Shown here one piece after another: positions 42,079-52,596 of a stretch of DNA of 64,000 nucleotides; the first letter of the stretch is position 1, and every line of letters starts with the position of its first letter. Source of the stretch: Ruegeria aquimaris (GTDB taxonomy: Bacteria; Pseudomonadota; Alphaproteobacteria; Rhodobacterales; Rhodobacteraceae); contig NZ_JAOWLB010000001.1 of NCBI RefSeq assembly GCF_025751555.1, positions 62,001 through 126,000 on the forward strand. Direction: 5' to 3'. The notes under the pieces were generated by a model that was not told the DNA's origin, did no database searches, and saw nothing but the letters and a program-made list of their open reading frames with translations. Both the position numbers and the translations under genes were made by a program.

Positions 42079-43336
42079 AGCCGCCATCGGCATTTTCGGC
42101 AATATCCGTTTCGCCGCTTGCCAGCACTGCGGTCTCCGGCGTCATCGCCCTTGCGGCGGGCGCGGGTACAAAGCTGGCCTTGTCGGCCTCATCCACAGGC
42201 GCGCGCAACAGGATACGCAGGCCCGCGAACAGGATCAGCAGCACATGCGCACCGGCCGAGCTCATAAACAGACCTGTGCCGCCAAGATACTGCATACCGA
42301 ACCCTGCAAGCAAAGGCCCAAGGATCGCACCTACCCCGTAGAGCATCAGCAATCCGCCGCTGACCTGAATCGCCTGATTCGCTGCGGCATGGTCGTTGGC
42401 ATGGGCAATGATGATCGGGTACATGGCATAAATCGCGGCACCGAACAGCGAGGCCAGCACGAGGTTCAGCATCCGCGCCTCGGGCGACACGGCGATAAAG
42501 ATCAGATCAACCGCCAAAGCCAATGCCGCAACGCCGATCAACACCGCGCGCCGGTCCAGCCGGTCCGACAGCCAGCCAATCGGGATCTGCGACACGGCGC
42601 CTGCCAGCACTGGCAGGCTGGCAAACAGCGCCACCGCCGTAAGCGCCAGACCGATCCCATCGGCATAGACCGCCGATAGCGTGCCAAAGGCGCTGTTCGA
42701 TATGCCGACGCACAGCACCCCAATCACCGCCACCGGCGAATTACGCCACAGAGCCATCATATCGAGCCGGACACTGACCAGCGGTTTCGGCACCGCTTTT
42801 GACGACATCGCAGTGGGCATCAACGCCAGGCAGTAAAAAATCGCGGGCAGGACAAAAAACAGAAACCCCGTAGTGTCCCCCATCGTCAGCACCAGTTGAC
42901 CGGCAGTCGAGGCGCCGAGGTTGACCATGGTGTACAGACCGAAGATGCGGCCGCGTGTGCTTGGCTCGGCCCGCTCGCTCAGCCAGCTTTCAACAATCAT
43001 CGCCGCCCCGGCAAAGCAGAAACCCGACATCGCGCGCAGGGGAATCCACGTCCACGGGGTCAGGAGCAACAGTGAGAGCAGTACGGCGACGGCAGCGAAA
43101 CCCGACATCACGCTGAAGGCACGCACATGCCCGACCTTGCCCACCAGCCGGGGCGTATAGAAGCAGCCCGCGACATAACCCAACGCCCAACCAGTGCCGA
43201 GCAGACCCAACGCCGCCGCGCTGAACCCTTCCTGCGTCCCCCGGATCGGCAGAATCAGACCATTCATACCACCCGCAAACAATAGCAAGGCAGAGCCGAG
43301 CAATAGGGCGCTGACTGGCAGTAACTGACGTACCAT
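42059..43336 (-). CDS. MFS transporter
   Basis: 425 residues with 12 predicted helices. The N-terminal loop has GTGWALGYVAGCFYTPRLVGKVGHVRAF and the second half PIGWLSDRLDRRAVL, both MFS loop patterns, resembling YcaD-type carriers. The ATG at 43336 follows GGAG; an earlier codon at 43357 is possible. It follows preA on the same strand, after a terminator-like hairpin, and could export or import a pyrimidine breakdown product. Substrate unknown. It has a charged C-terminal tail of about 45 residues. Confidence 0.85.
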   Translation of the reverse strand: MVRQLLPVSALLLGSALLLFAGGMNGLILPIRGTQEGFSAAALGLLGTGWALGYVAGCFYTPRLVGKVGHVRAFSVMSGFAAVAVLLSLLLLTPWTWIPLRAMSGFCFAGAAMIVESWLSERAEPSTRGRIFGLYTMVNLGASTAGQLVLTMGDTTGFLFFVLPAIFYCLALMPTAMSSKAVPKPLVSVRLDMMALWRNSPVAVIGVLCVGISNSAFGTLSAVYADGIGLALTAVALFASLPVLAGAVSQIPIGWLSDRLDRRAVLIGVAALALAVDLIFIAVSPEARMLNLVLASLFGAAIYAMYPIIIAHANDHAAANQAIQVSGGLLMLYGVGAILGPLLAGFGMQYLGGTGLFMSSAGAHVLLILFAGLRILLRAPVDEADKASFVPAPAARAMTPETAVLASGETDIAENADGGSIRDAD

Positions 43337-43358
43337 GAACAAGTCTCCGAAAGCCAAA

Positions 43359-43377
43359 GGCGGCCGAATGGGCCGCC
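43359..43377 (-). terminator. Terminator-like hairpin after preA
   Basis: Seven-bp stem GGCGGCC / GGCCGCC with a five-base loop, followed on the minus strand by TTTGGCTTT. It separates preA from the MFS gene. The T-run is short, so read-through is likely. Confidence 0.55.
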
Positions 43378-43436
43378 CCTGACATCAATTTAATCAAGTC
43401 GTGCCGGGAGAAACAACCCGCCTCTATCCCCGCAGA

Positions 43437-44741
43437 TTACTCTGCCGCGCGTGCCATCGGGTTGTTGGGATGCGTGGTCCAGTTGGCATAATCGGCCTGC
43501 ACCACCTTGCCGGTGCGCGGATCTGTTTCGCCCGGCTGCATCGGCACCATCGAGATGCACCCCTCGATCGGGCAGACATCGACGCAGAGGTTGCAGGCGA
43601 CACATTCGTCATCCATCACCTCGAACACGCGGTCTTCGGACATGGAAATCGCCTGGTGCGAGGTATCCTCGCAGGCGGCATAGCAGCGCCCGCATTTGAT
43701 GCACTGATCCTGGTCGATCTTGGCCTTGGCGACGTAGTTCAGGTTCAGGTACTGCCAGTCGGTCACATTCGGCACCGCGCGTCCGATAAAATCATCGACG
43801 CTGGTATATCCCTTTTCGTCCATCCACTGGCTGAGGCCGGATTTCATCTCCTCCACCACGCGGAAACCATAGGTCATCGCGGCGGTGCAGACCTGAACGG
43901 TGCCACAACCGAGGCTCATGAACTCGGCCGCGTCACGCCAGGTGGTCACGCCTCCGATGCCGCTGATCGGCAGGCCTTGTGTTTCCGGGTCGCGCGCGAT
44001 TTCGGCCACCATGTTCATCGCAATCGGTTTCACCGCCGGGCCGCAATAACCGCCATGGCTGCCCTTGCCGTCGATCGAGGGTTCGGGGCTGAAGTTATCC
44101 AGGTTCACTGACGTGATGGAACTGATTGTATTGATGAGAGAAACCGCATCCGCACCGCCATTCCTGGCGGCCCGCGCCGGGTAGCGGATATCGGTGATAT
44201 TGGGCGTCAGCTTCACGATCACCGGCTTGTCGTAATGGGTCTTGCACCAGCGGGTCACCATCTCGATATACTCGGGCACCTGGCCCACCGCAGCACCCAT
44301 GCCACGCTCGCTCATCCCATGCGGGCAACCGAAATTGAGCTCGATGCCATCGGCCCCCGTTTCAGCCACCCGCGGGAGGATCGCTTTCCACGCCGCTTCC
44401 TCGCAGGGCACCATGATCGACACGATCACCGCCCGGTCGGGATAATCCGCCTTGACCCGCGCGATCTCTTCCAGATTGGTTTCCAGCGGGCGGTCTGTGA
44501 TCAACTCGATGTTGTTGAGGCCCAGCAGCCGCCGGTCGGCGCCATAAATGGCGCCATAGCGCGGCCCGTTGACGTTGACCACCGGCGGCCCTTCGGAACC
44601 GAGCGTCTTCCAGACGACACCGCCCCATCCGGCCTCAAAGGCGCGGCGGACGTTATATTCCTTGTCGGTCGGCGGCGCCGAGGCCAGCCAGAACGGGTTC
44701 GGGCTTTCGATACCCAGAAAGTTTGTCTTCAAATCAGCCAT
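43437..44741 (-). CDS. preA: NAD-dependent dihydropyrimidine dehydrogenase, PreA subunit
   Basis: 434 residues. A dihydroorotate-dehydrogenase-like FMN barrel (about 1-310, with ASAPPTDKEYNVRRAFEAGWGGVVWKT, ELNFGCPHG and KLTPNITD) is followed by two C-terminal [4Fe-4S] sites (CIKCGRCYAACEDTSHQ and CVACNLCVDVCPIEGC). With PreT it reduces uracil and thymine to their dihydro forms with NADH. It follows preT by 42 bases. The first enzymatic step of the pathway whose later steps are encoded at 38168-41298. Confidence 0.95.
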   Translation of the reverse strand: MADLKTNFLGIESPNPFWLASAPPTDKEYNVRRAFEAGWGGVVWKTLGSEGPPVVNVNGPRYGAIYGADRRLLGLNNIELITDRPLETNLEEIARVKADYPDRAVIVSIMVPCEEAAWKAILPRVAETGADGIELNFGCPHGMSERGMGAAVGQVPEYIEMVTRWCKTHYDKPVIVKLTPNITDIRYPARAARNGGADAVSLINTISSITSVNLDNFSPEPSIDGKGSHGGYCGPAVKPIAMNMVAEIARDPETQGLPISGIGGVTTWRDAAEFMSLGCGTVQVCTAAMTYGFRVVEEMKSGLSQWMDEKGYTSVDDFIGRAVPNVTDWQYLNLNYVAKAKIDQDQCIKCGRCYAACEDTSHQAISMSEDRVFEVMDDECVACNLCVDVCPIEGCISMVPMQPGETDPRTGKVVQADYANWTTHPNNPMARAAE

Positions 44742-44783
44742 TTATACGGCCTCCCTGATGTGCTTTCGCATCCTTGTTCGGTG

Positions 44784-46118
44784 TCACGCACTCAACTGGG
44801 CGTGGATGTCCATGGCGGCGTCGCGACCCTCCGCCACGGCGGTCACGGTCAGATCCTCGCCTCCCGAGGCACAGTCGCCCCCGGCCCAGACCCCGGGCAC
44901 CGAAGTGCGACCCGCCCCCTCGACCTTGATCTTGCGGCCATCCAGTTCCAGCCCCTCTGGCGCACCTCGCAGCGTCTGACCAATGGCCTTGAACACCTGA
45001 TCGGCAGCCAGGCGCACGGTTTCTCCGGTGCCGGTGACAGAACCGCCGGCGCTGGTGGTGTATTCCAGCTCGATCTCGACCGCCGCGCCATTGCCATGTA
45101 CCGCCACCGGCATCACGTTGAACATCAGCCTGACGCCCTTGGAGGCGGCCAGATCTTGTTCAAAACCGCTCGCCCCCATCTCAGCGCGCGAGCGGCGATA
45201 GGCGACGGTCACGTTCTCGGCGCCCAGCAGTTTCGACTGCACGGCGGCATCGATCGCGGTCATGCCGCCGCCGATCACCACCACGTTGCGCCCCACCGGC
45301 AGGGCCGACAGATCATCCGCCTGGCGCAGTTCAGCGATGAAATCGACCGCGTCGCGGACGCCTGCCTTGTCCTCACCCGCCGCGCGCAGGGCGTTCACCC
45401 CGGCCAAACCGATGGACAGGAACACCGCGTCATAGTCAGCGCGCAGCGCATCGAGCGTGAGGCCCTGCCCCAGGGCCGAGCCCTGCTCAACCGTGATGCC
45501 GCCGATTTGCAGCAGCCAGTCCACCTCGGCCCCGGCAAAGCCACCGGTCGCCTTGTAGGCCGCGATACCGAATTCGTTCAGCCCGCCTGCCTTGGGCCGC
45601 GCCTCGTGGATGACCACGTCATGGCCCAGCATCGCCAGACGATGCGCGCAGGCCAGGCCCGCAGGCCCTGCGCCAACAACCGCCACGCGCTTGCCGGTGG
45701 ACGCCGCGCGGGTAAAGGGATGCACGCCGCGCGCCATCAGCGTGTCAGTGGCATAGCGTTGCAGGCGCCCGATCTCAACCGGCTTGCCCTCGGCGGCCTC
45801 GCGCACACAGGCCTCTTCGCACAGTGTCTCGGTCGGACAGACGCGGGCGCACATGCCGCCCAGGATGTTCTGCTCCAGAATGGTCCGCGCGGCAGCCTCG
45901 GGGTGGCCGGTCTGGATCTGCCGGATGAACAGCGGAATGTCGATCTCGGTCGGACAGGCCGTCTGACATGGCGCGTCATAGCAGAAATAGCAGCGATCCG
46001 CAGCCACCGCCGCCTCATGCGGCGCATAGGCCGGATGCAGATCGTCGAAATTCGCGGCAAGTTCGTCGCTGGAAAGCCGCCCGGCGACAATGCCGGGAGC
46101 CATCTGGCCCTGTGCCAT
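44784..46118 (-). CDS. preT: NAD-dependent dihydropyrimidine dehydrogenase, PreT subunit
   Basis: 444 residues. N-terminal cysteines (CYFCYDAPCQTACPTEIDIP and GGMCARVCPTETLCEEACVR) bind two [4Fe-4S] clusters. FAD and NAD domains follow, with GAGPAGLACAHRL and GGGMTAIDAAVQSKLLGAENVTVAYRRSRAEM. This is the electron-input subunit that passes NADH electrons to PreA. It is the first gene of the preT-preA unit; a RutR-like operator lies 57 bases upstream. Confidence 0.94.
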   Translation of the reverse strand: MAQGQMAPGIVAGRLSSDELAANFDDLHPAYAPHEAAVAADRCYFCYDAPCQTACPTEIDIPLFIRQIQTGHPEAAARTILEQNILGGMCARVCPTETLCEEACVREAAEGKPVEIGRLQRYATDTLMARGVHPFTRAASTGKRVAVVGAGPAGLACAHRLAMLGHDVVIHEARPKAGGLNEFGIAAYKATGGFAGAEVDWLLQIGGITVEQGSALGQGLTLDALRADYDAVFLSIGLAGVNALRAAGEDKAGVRDAVDFIAELRQADDLSALPVGRNVVVIGGGMTAIDAAVQSKLLGAENVTVAYRRSRAEMGASGFEQDLAASKGVRLMFNVMPVAVHGNGAAVEIELEYTTSAGGSVTGTGETVRLAADQVFKAIGQTLRGAPEGLELDGRKIKVEGAGRTSVPGVWAGGDCASGGEDLTVTAVAEGRDAAMDIHAQLSA

Positions 46119-46174
46119 CGCTCTTCTCCCTGAAGATATGTTTGTTATTGGGATCAGCTTGCCACATCCAGAAA

Positions 46175-46192
46175 TTTTATCAACTGGTAAAA
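46175..46192. promoter_or_regulatory. Degenerate RutR-like operator upstream of preT
   Basis: TTTTATCAACTGGTAAAA is an 18-base near-palindrome with one mismatched pair. It matches the RutR box pattern TTNACCA-N2-TGGTNAA at most positions and has the same central CAACTGG as the perfect box at 41344. It lies 57-74 bases upstream of preT, in promoter range. Confidence 0.7.
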
Positions 46193-46216
46193 TTTATCTT
46201 TCGGTCAAAATGAAGA

Positions 46217-46238
46217 ACCCGGGTGAATTCACCCGGGT
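46217..46238. repeat. Perfect 22-bp palindrome
   Basis: ACCCGGGTGAA and its exact complement follow each other without a spacer. It lies between the preT promoter and the hairpin at 46253. With no loop it is more like a dimeric protein site than a terminator. No known regulator matches it. Confidence 0.6.
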
Positions 46239-46252
46239 CCGCAAGGCTGGGT

Positions 46253-46279
46253 GCAAGAATTTTCGGCGAAAATTCTTGC
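46253..46279. terminator. 13-bp hairpin downstream of the two-cupin gene
   Basis: GCAAGAATTTTCG (46253-46265) and CGAAAATTCTTGC (46267-46279) pair perfectly around a single G. The core matches the 31512-31549 hairpin. It is placed 18 bases downstream of the cupin gene (minus) and probably ends its transcript. Confidence 0.7.
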
Positions 46280-46296
46280 CGCCTGCCGCAAGTATG

Positions 46297-46929
46297 TCAG
46301 ACCATTCCGGCGAGGTGGCCGGATTTCACCCAGACACGCGCCCCCTCGGCGCCCACGGTCAGCTCCAGCCGCGCGCCCGGTGGCAGGCGCAGCCAGTCCC
46401 AGCGCGAAAAGGAGTCCCCACCCTCCTGAAACCCGCCCTCCAGCACGAAGACCTCGATCCCGCCGGGCAGATCGCGCGTCACCTGCGCACCCGCCGCCCA
46501 GCTTTCCAGCCGCACCTCTTCATGCACATCGGCAAAGAGCGTCTCGTCGCTCTTTCCGGTGATCGAACGGCGCACCTCGGTGCGGTCGGCGGGGTCGAAC
46601 TGATGCAGCTTGACCAGGATGATCGCCCCCGGTTCGGTTGCGGGCGTATGGGACGAGGTCGGCGGGTTGCGCACATAAGAGCCGGTCGGAAAGTCGCCCA
46701 GCTCATCCTGAAACACACCGTCCAGCACCAGATATTCCTCGCCCCCGTCATGGGTATGGGCGGCAAAGGCGCTGCCCGGCGCAAAGCGGACGATGGTGGT
46801 GGCCCGTGCCACCTCGGCCCCGATTCGGTCCAGCATCTTGCGTTCGACCCCGGGCGCGGGCGACGGCACCCAGTCCATCTGGTCAAAATGCACCGCCGCG
46901 CGCTGGCTGAAATCCGCGTTGATCCGCAT
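46297..46929 (-). CDS. Two-domain cupin protein, ChrR-like
   Basis: 210 residues with two cupin barrels. The first is clear (FAPGSAFAAHTHDGGEEYLVLDGVFQDELGDFPTGSYVRNPPTSSH), with the metal-binding His, His, Glu and the second motif His. The second (LPGGIEVFVLEGGFQEGGDSFSRWDWLRLPPG) has lost its ligands. The layout is that of ChrR-like cupins without the zinc anti-sigma N-terminus. A GGAGATTT site precedes the ATG. It is divergent from 3-hydroxyanthranilate dioxygenase. Function unknown. Confidence 0.82.
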   Translation of the reverse strand: MRINADFSQRAAVHFDQMDWVPSPAPGVERKMLDRIGAEVARATTIVRFAPGSAFAAHTHDGGEEYLVLDGVFQDELGDFPTGSYVRNPPTSSHTPATEPGAIILVKLHQFDPADRTEVRRSITGKSDETLFADVHEEVRLESWAAGAQVTRDLPGGIEVFVLEGGFQEGGDSFSRWDWLRLPPGARLELTVGAEGARVWVKSGHLAGMV

Positions 46930-48809
<1,880 letters not shown>

Positions 48810-48876
48810 CCCAAGCGACACGGCAAACGGGCCGGTCTCCGACTGGCCCGTTTCGCGCAAACAAACAGGCAGGCAC

Positions 48877-49419
48877 ATGCTGTATCGAGCATCGCGTTTC
48901 TGGGCCAGGACCGAGATCTTTTGCGCCGCAACGCTGGCCGCATCCGTGACCGGGCTGATCCTGCTGAACGTAACGACCCGCGCCGCCGGTAACGCGATCT
49001 ATTGGGTCGACGAGGCGGCGATCTATGCCATGGTCTGGATGACCTTTCTCGCTGCCTCTGCCGCCGTGCATTTTCGCAGCGCGATTTCTGTCACGATCCT
49101 GAACGAGGTCCTCGCCGCTCCGCTGCGGCGCGGCCTGGGACGCTTCGTTGATGTGGTGTTGTTCCTCTTTGCCTGCCTGATGGTCTGGATCTGCCTGCGC
49201 TGGTTCATGCCACTGGAACTGATGCGGGCGGGATGGGACGTCAAAGCGTTCCAGGGGCAGACCTTCAATTTCATCTATGCCGAGCCCACAAACACGCTCG
49301 GTCTGAAGAAGGTCTGGGTCTGGCTGGTGATCCCGTTCTTCACGTTCGGAATGCTTCTGCATTCTTTTGCGAACCTCTTCCATTCGGACCCGGATACCCA
49401 GCAGGAGAACCAGAAGTGA
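48877..49419 (+). CDS. TRAP transporter small permease, DctQ family (3-HAO-linked)
   Basis: 180 residues with four helices. The DctQ pattern is seen in RAAGNAIYWVDEAAIYAMVWMTFLAASAAVHFRSAISVTIL. The ATG at 48877 gives the usual length; the frame open from 48703 overlaps dctP in a basic, unlikely sequence. The stop overlaps the dctM start as GTGA, so the two are coupled. Confidence 0.87.
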   Translation: MLYRASRFWARTEIFCAATLAASVTGLILLNVTTRAAGNAIYWVDEAAIYAMVWMTFLAASAAVHFRSAISVTILNEVLAAPLRRGLGRFVDVVLFLFACLMVWICLRWFMPLELMRAGWDVKAFQGQTFNFIYAEPTNTLGLKKVWVWLVIPFFTFGMLLHSFANLFHSDPDTQQENQK

Positions 49420-50675
49420 CACCCGTTCTTTTCGCCCTGCTCCTGTTCGGCTCGGTGCCGATAGCGCTGGTGCTGGCGCTGACCGCGCTCTGGTACATCT
49501 ATGACAGCGGCAATCTGGTGCTGTATGACAGTTTCGCCCAGCAGATGTTCGCGGGCGTCGAGAATTACGGGCTGCTTGCCATTCCCTTGTTCATCCTGAC
49601 CGGAGAGTTGATGAACGAAGGCGGTATGACCCAGCGCCTGGTGCGCGCCGCGCGCGTCTTTGTTGGCGGGTTTCGCGGTGGTCTGGCCTATATCAACCTG
49701 CTGGCCAACATGTTCATGGCTGCCATCATCGGCTCGGCGGCCAGCCAGATCGCGGTGATGAGCCGGGCCATGGTGCCCGCGATGAAGGAAGAGGGCTATG
49801 ACCCCGGTTTTGCCGCCGCCACCACCGCCGCGGGCGGACTGCTGGCACCGGTCATTCCACCCTCGATGCTGTTCGTGATCTATGGCGTGCTGGCGCAATT
49901 GCCCATTGGTGATCTGTTCATCGCGGGCATCATCCCCGGCCTGATTATGGCCGCATCGTTCTTTGTCGTTGTGGCCCTGATCGGGCTTTGGCAGGAGTTC
50001 CCCAAGGGCGACTGGATGACCATGCCGCAGGCGCTGCGCGCCCTGCGCGACGCCCTGCCCGCCTTTCTGATTCCGCTGGCTATTGTCGGCGGAATCCTCT
50101 TTGGCATCGCCACGCCCACCGAAAGTGCCGCTGTCGCCTCGCTCATCGCGTTTGCCGTCGGCTGGCTGGTCTATCGGGAGATCCATATCCGCGATCTGGG
50201 CGCCATGTTCGCCCGCACCGCCACCAATTCCTCGCTGGTGATCTTCATGATCGCGGCAGCGAATGTGTTTGGCTGGGTGGTAATCTACGAGGAACTGCCA
50301 CAGAAGCTGGCAGGTTTCCTGACCACCGTGACCTCGGACCCGTTCAGCTTCCTGCTGATCGTCAACCTGTGCCTGCTGTTCGTCGGCATGCTGATAGATG
50401 GGATTGCCGCGCTGATCCTGATCACGCCGATCCTGCTGCCGATCGCGATGAACAGCTATGGCATCAGCCCCTATCAGTTTGGAGTTGTTGTCAGCCTAAA
50501 CCTGGTACTTGGCCTGCTGACGCCACCGGTGGGGGTCGGCCTTTACATTGCGTCCGCCATGTCCGGCGTGCGCCCCTTCACCATCTTCACCGCGCTCTGG
50601 CCTTTTTTGCTGGCGGTCACGGCGGTACTAATCTTGCTGAGCTATTTCCCGATCCTCAGCACCGCGTTGATCTGA
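49416..50675 (+). CDS. TRAP transporter large permease, DctM family (3-HAO-linked)
   Basis: 419 residues with about 12 helices. It has AATTAAGGLLAPVIPPSMLFVIYGVLAQ and a late LVLGLLTPPVGVGLYIASAMSG, both DctM signatures. The start is a GTG at 49416 overlapping the dctQ stop; a frame open to 49233 lies within dctQ. Last gene of the 3-HAO-dctPQM unit. Confidence 0.9.
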   Translation: MTPVLFALLLFGSVPIALVLALTALWYIYDSGNLVLYDSFAQQMFAGVENYGLLAIPLFILTGELMNEGGMTQRLVRAARVFVGGFRGGLAYINLLANMFMAAIIGSAASQIAVMSRAMVPAMKEEGYDPGFAAATTAAGGLLAPVIPPSMLFVIYGVLAQLPIGDLFIAGIIPGLIMAASFFVVVALIGLWQEFPKGDWMTMPQALRALRDALPAFLIPLAIVGGILFGIATPTESAAVASLIAFAVGWLVYREIHIRDLGAMFARTATNSSLVIFMIAAANVFGWVVIYEELPQKLAGFLTTVTSDPFSFLLIVNLCLLFVGMLIDGIAALILITPILLPIAMNSYGISPYQFGVVVSLNLVLGLLTPPVGVGLYIASAMSGVRPFTIFTALWPFLLAVTAVLILLSYFPILSTALI

Positions 50676-50700
50676 CCGTTGCCAGAATGGACACCCCACC

Positions 50701-51261
50701 TCAGGGCATCAGCACCTGTGAACGCGCAAAAATGGCACTGTCGGTACTCAGATCGTCATAGATCAGTTCAACCTCTATCTGCGCGACCGAGCCCGCAGGG
50801 AAACTGCGGAACGGCAGCCCGTCGCTCTCGATGATCGCATTGGGCGCGGCGGTCTCCGCGTGGCAAGGCGGCAAGGGCCAGATCTCGGGCACAGCCCCGT
50901 TGATCGAAACCGTCATCTGCGCCAGCCCGCAACGCCAGGACCACAGATGCGTGACATAAAGCAGGTCCTGCCCGTTGTAATCACGCAGCGCCACCCAGTT
51001 GCCGCGCGTGGCATTCAGGATCGGCTTCACTTCGGTCGCGGTGGTGAACTTGCCGCTGGGCACCTGCGGCTCGGCCACAAGTTGCGGCGCGGGCGACAAG
51101 AAGGCGGGCGCGGCGGGCGCTTCGGCTGAGGGCGCCTGATTCAGGAACGCGGGCGCCGCAGGGGTCTCCGCCGCAGCGCTTTCGGTTGGCGCGGGCGTCC
51201 TGCCCTCGCCCTGGGACGACTGCGCCGCAGCGGCGATGAGGAAAAGCAGAATATCGAGCAT
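50701..51261 (-). CDS. Hypothetical exported protein, Pro/Ala-rich N-terminus
   Basis: 186 residues. A hydrophobic N-terminus (MLDILLFLIAAAAQ) acts as a signal or anchor. Residues about 18-65 are an Ala/Pro-rich linker with an imperfect repeat (APAFLNQAPSAE and APAFLSPAPQLV). The C-terminal 110 residues form a folded domain with two cysteines (WRCGLAQ and LPPCHAE) that could pair in the periplasm, and a beta-rich end. The family is not recognised. It faces the glycosyltransferase-like gene head to head, so they may share a promoter region. Confidence 0.7.
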   Translation of the reverse strand: MLDILLFLIAAAAQSSQGEGRTPAPTESAAAETPAAPAFLNQAPSAEAPAAPAFLSPAPQLVAEPQVPSGKFTTATEVKPILNATRGNWVALRDYNGQDLLYVTHLWSWRCGLAQMTVSINGAVPEIWPLPPCHAETAAPNAIIESDGLPFRSFPAGSVAQIEVELIYDDLSTDSAIFARSQVLMP

Positions 51262-51379
51262 CTGGAACGGGCCTTTCAAAATCAGTCGGCGGGAAATCCG
51301 GGCTTTTGACGCCCGGCCCCTGCCCCTATACTACGTCAAAACAGGGGCGCCGCATCACCAAATCCGGCGGCGGGCAGAG

Positions 51380-52396
51380 ATGGCAAAACAACAGGTCGGG
51401 AAAACGACGGGGCACAAGCCCTTTAACATCGTGGTGGTGGGCCAGAACAACCGCCTGCAATACGAGGCGGTGTTGTTTGCCGCCTCGCTGCGCCATTCGA
51501 CCCCCCATTTCGACGGACGCCTGTTCGTTGCTCATCCGCAACCGGGCCCGAAATGGGACGAAGACCCGAGTATCCAGAGCGACGAAGTGCGCGCCGCGCT
51601 CGACATGCTGGGGGCCGAGCTTTTGCCGTTTGAGAACAAGGTGTTTGGCCAGACCTATCCGCATGGCAACAAGATCGAGGCGCTGCTGGCCCTCCCCGAG
51701 GGCGAACCTTTTGTCTTTTTCGACACCGATACCCTGGTCACCGGCGACCTGATGTCGGTGCCCTTTGACTTCAGCCGCCCCACCGCCTCGCTCAAACGCG
51801 AGGGAACCTGGCCGCAGCCCACCCTCTATGGCCCGGGCTACGGTGATATATGGCGGGCACTCTACGCCCGGTTCGGACTGGATTTCGAAAGCACGCTGGA
51901 TTTCGACCAGCCCGATGAGTACTGGAAACGCTATCTCTATTTCAACGCGGGCTTCTTCTTTTACAAATGCCCGCACAAGTTCGGGCACCGGTTCCTGACC
52001 TATGCCCGCTCGATCCGCGACACGCCGTTGCGGGAACTGGCATGTCAGAGCCTGGATCCCTGGCTCGATCAGGTGGCGCTGCCGCTGGTGATCCATTCTT
52101 TCGGCGGGGGACGCGACACCCTGCCTGACGGCCTCCTCGACGGCTCAGTCACTTGCCATTACCGCCTCTTCCCCCTTCTCTACGCGCGCGAGGCCGATCA
52201 CGTGGTCAACGTGCTGGAAGAGGTCTGTGCCCCGAACCGGATCAAGAAGGTGCTGAAGAACTATGAGCCGCTGAAGAAGATCGTCTATCAGGGTAAGGGA
52301 GAGAAAATCCGCGCAATGTTTGACCGCGCGGACCTGCCACACAAGGAACAGGCCATTCGAAACCGGATAAAATCCAAGGGCCTCTGGCTCAGGTGA
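51380..52396 (+). CDS. Glycosyltransferase-like protein (GT-A type)
   Basis: 338 residues, soluble. A nucleotide-sugar fold is suggested by FNIVVVGQNNRLQYEAVLFAASLRHSTP at the start and a DxD motif in EPFVFFDTDTLVTGDL, which normally binds the metal and sugar nucleotide. The C-terminus is basic (KKVLKNYEPLKKIVYQGKGEKIR), likely membrane-associated. The ATG at 51380 is chosen; the frame from 51236 overlaps the divergent gene start. Acceptor and donor are unknown. Confidence 0.75.
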   Translation: MAKQQVGKTTGHKPFNIVVVGQNNRLQYEAVLFAASLRHSTPHFDGRLFVAHPQPGPKWDEDPSIQSDEVRAALDMLGAELLPFENKVFGQTYPHGNKIEALLALPEGEPFVFFDTDTLVTGDLMSVPFDFSRPTASLKREGTWPQPTLYGPGYGDIWRALYARFGLDFESTLDFDQPDEYWKRYLYFNAGFFFYKCPHKFGHRFLTYARSIRDTPLRELACQSLDPWLDQVALPLVIHSFGGGRDTLPDGLLDGSVTCHYRLFPLLYAREADHVVNVLEEVCAPNRIKKVLKNYEPLKKIVYQGKGEKIRAMFDRADLPHKEQAIRNRIKSKGLWLR

Positions 52397-52400
52397 CGGC

Positions 52401-52595
52401 CTATTTCTTGCCGAAAACTTCTTCCCAATAGTTGTAAAGCGCCAACAGGATCACGAAGCCTGCGATGAAGGCGAAGGGCAATCCGCCCCAGAACCCGGCA
52501 AACCCGGTCGAGATGCTGTACGACAGCCCGACCACAAAGGTGATCATCAGGCCCAACCCGATGGTGGCCGTGATGAAATTGACCAGTTTCGACAT
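52401..52595 (-). CDS. Small membrane protein
   Basis: 64 residues with two hydrophobic helices (about 8-27 and 38-55) and a polar C-terminus (YNYWEEVFGKK). It lies one base after the amidase gene, in the same direction as the amidase-TRAP operon. It resembles small membrane proteins of unknown function found at the ends of such operons. Could be an accessory subunit of the TRAP system. Confidence 0.7.
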   Translation of the reverse strand: MSKLVNFITATIGLGLMITFVVGLSYSISTGFAGFWGGLPFAFIAGFVILLALYNYWEEVFGKK

Positions 52596-52596
52596 C

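Noticed and set aside
44235-46133. 632-residue plus-strand frame over preA and preT
   Set aside because: Antisense of both dehydrogenase subunits; no family features.
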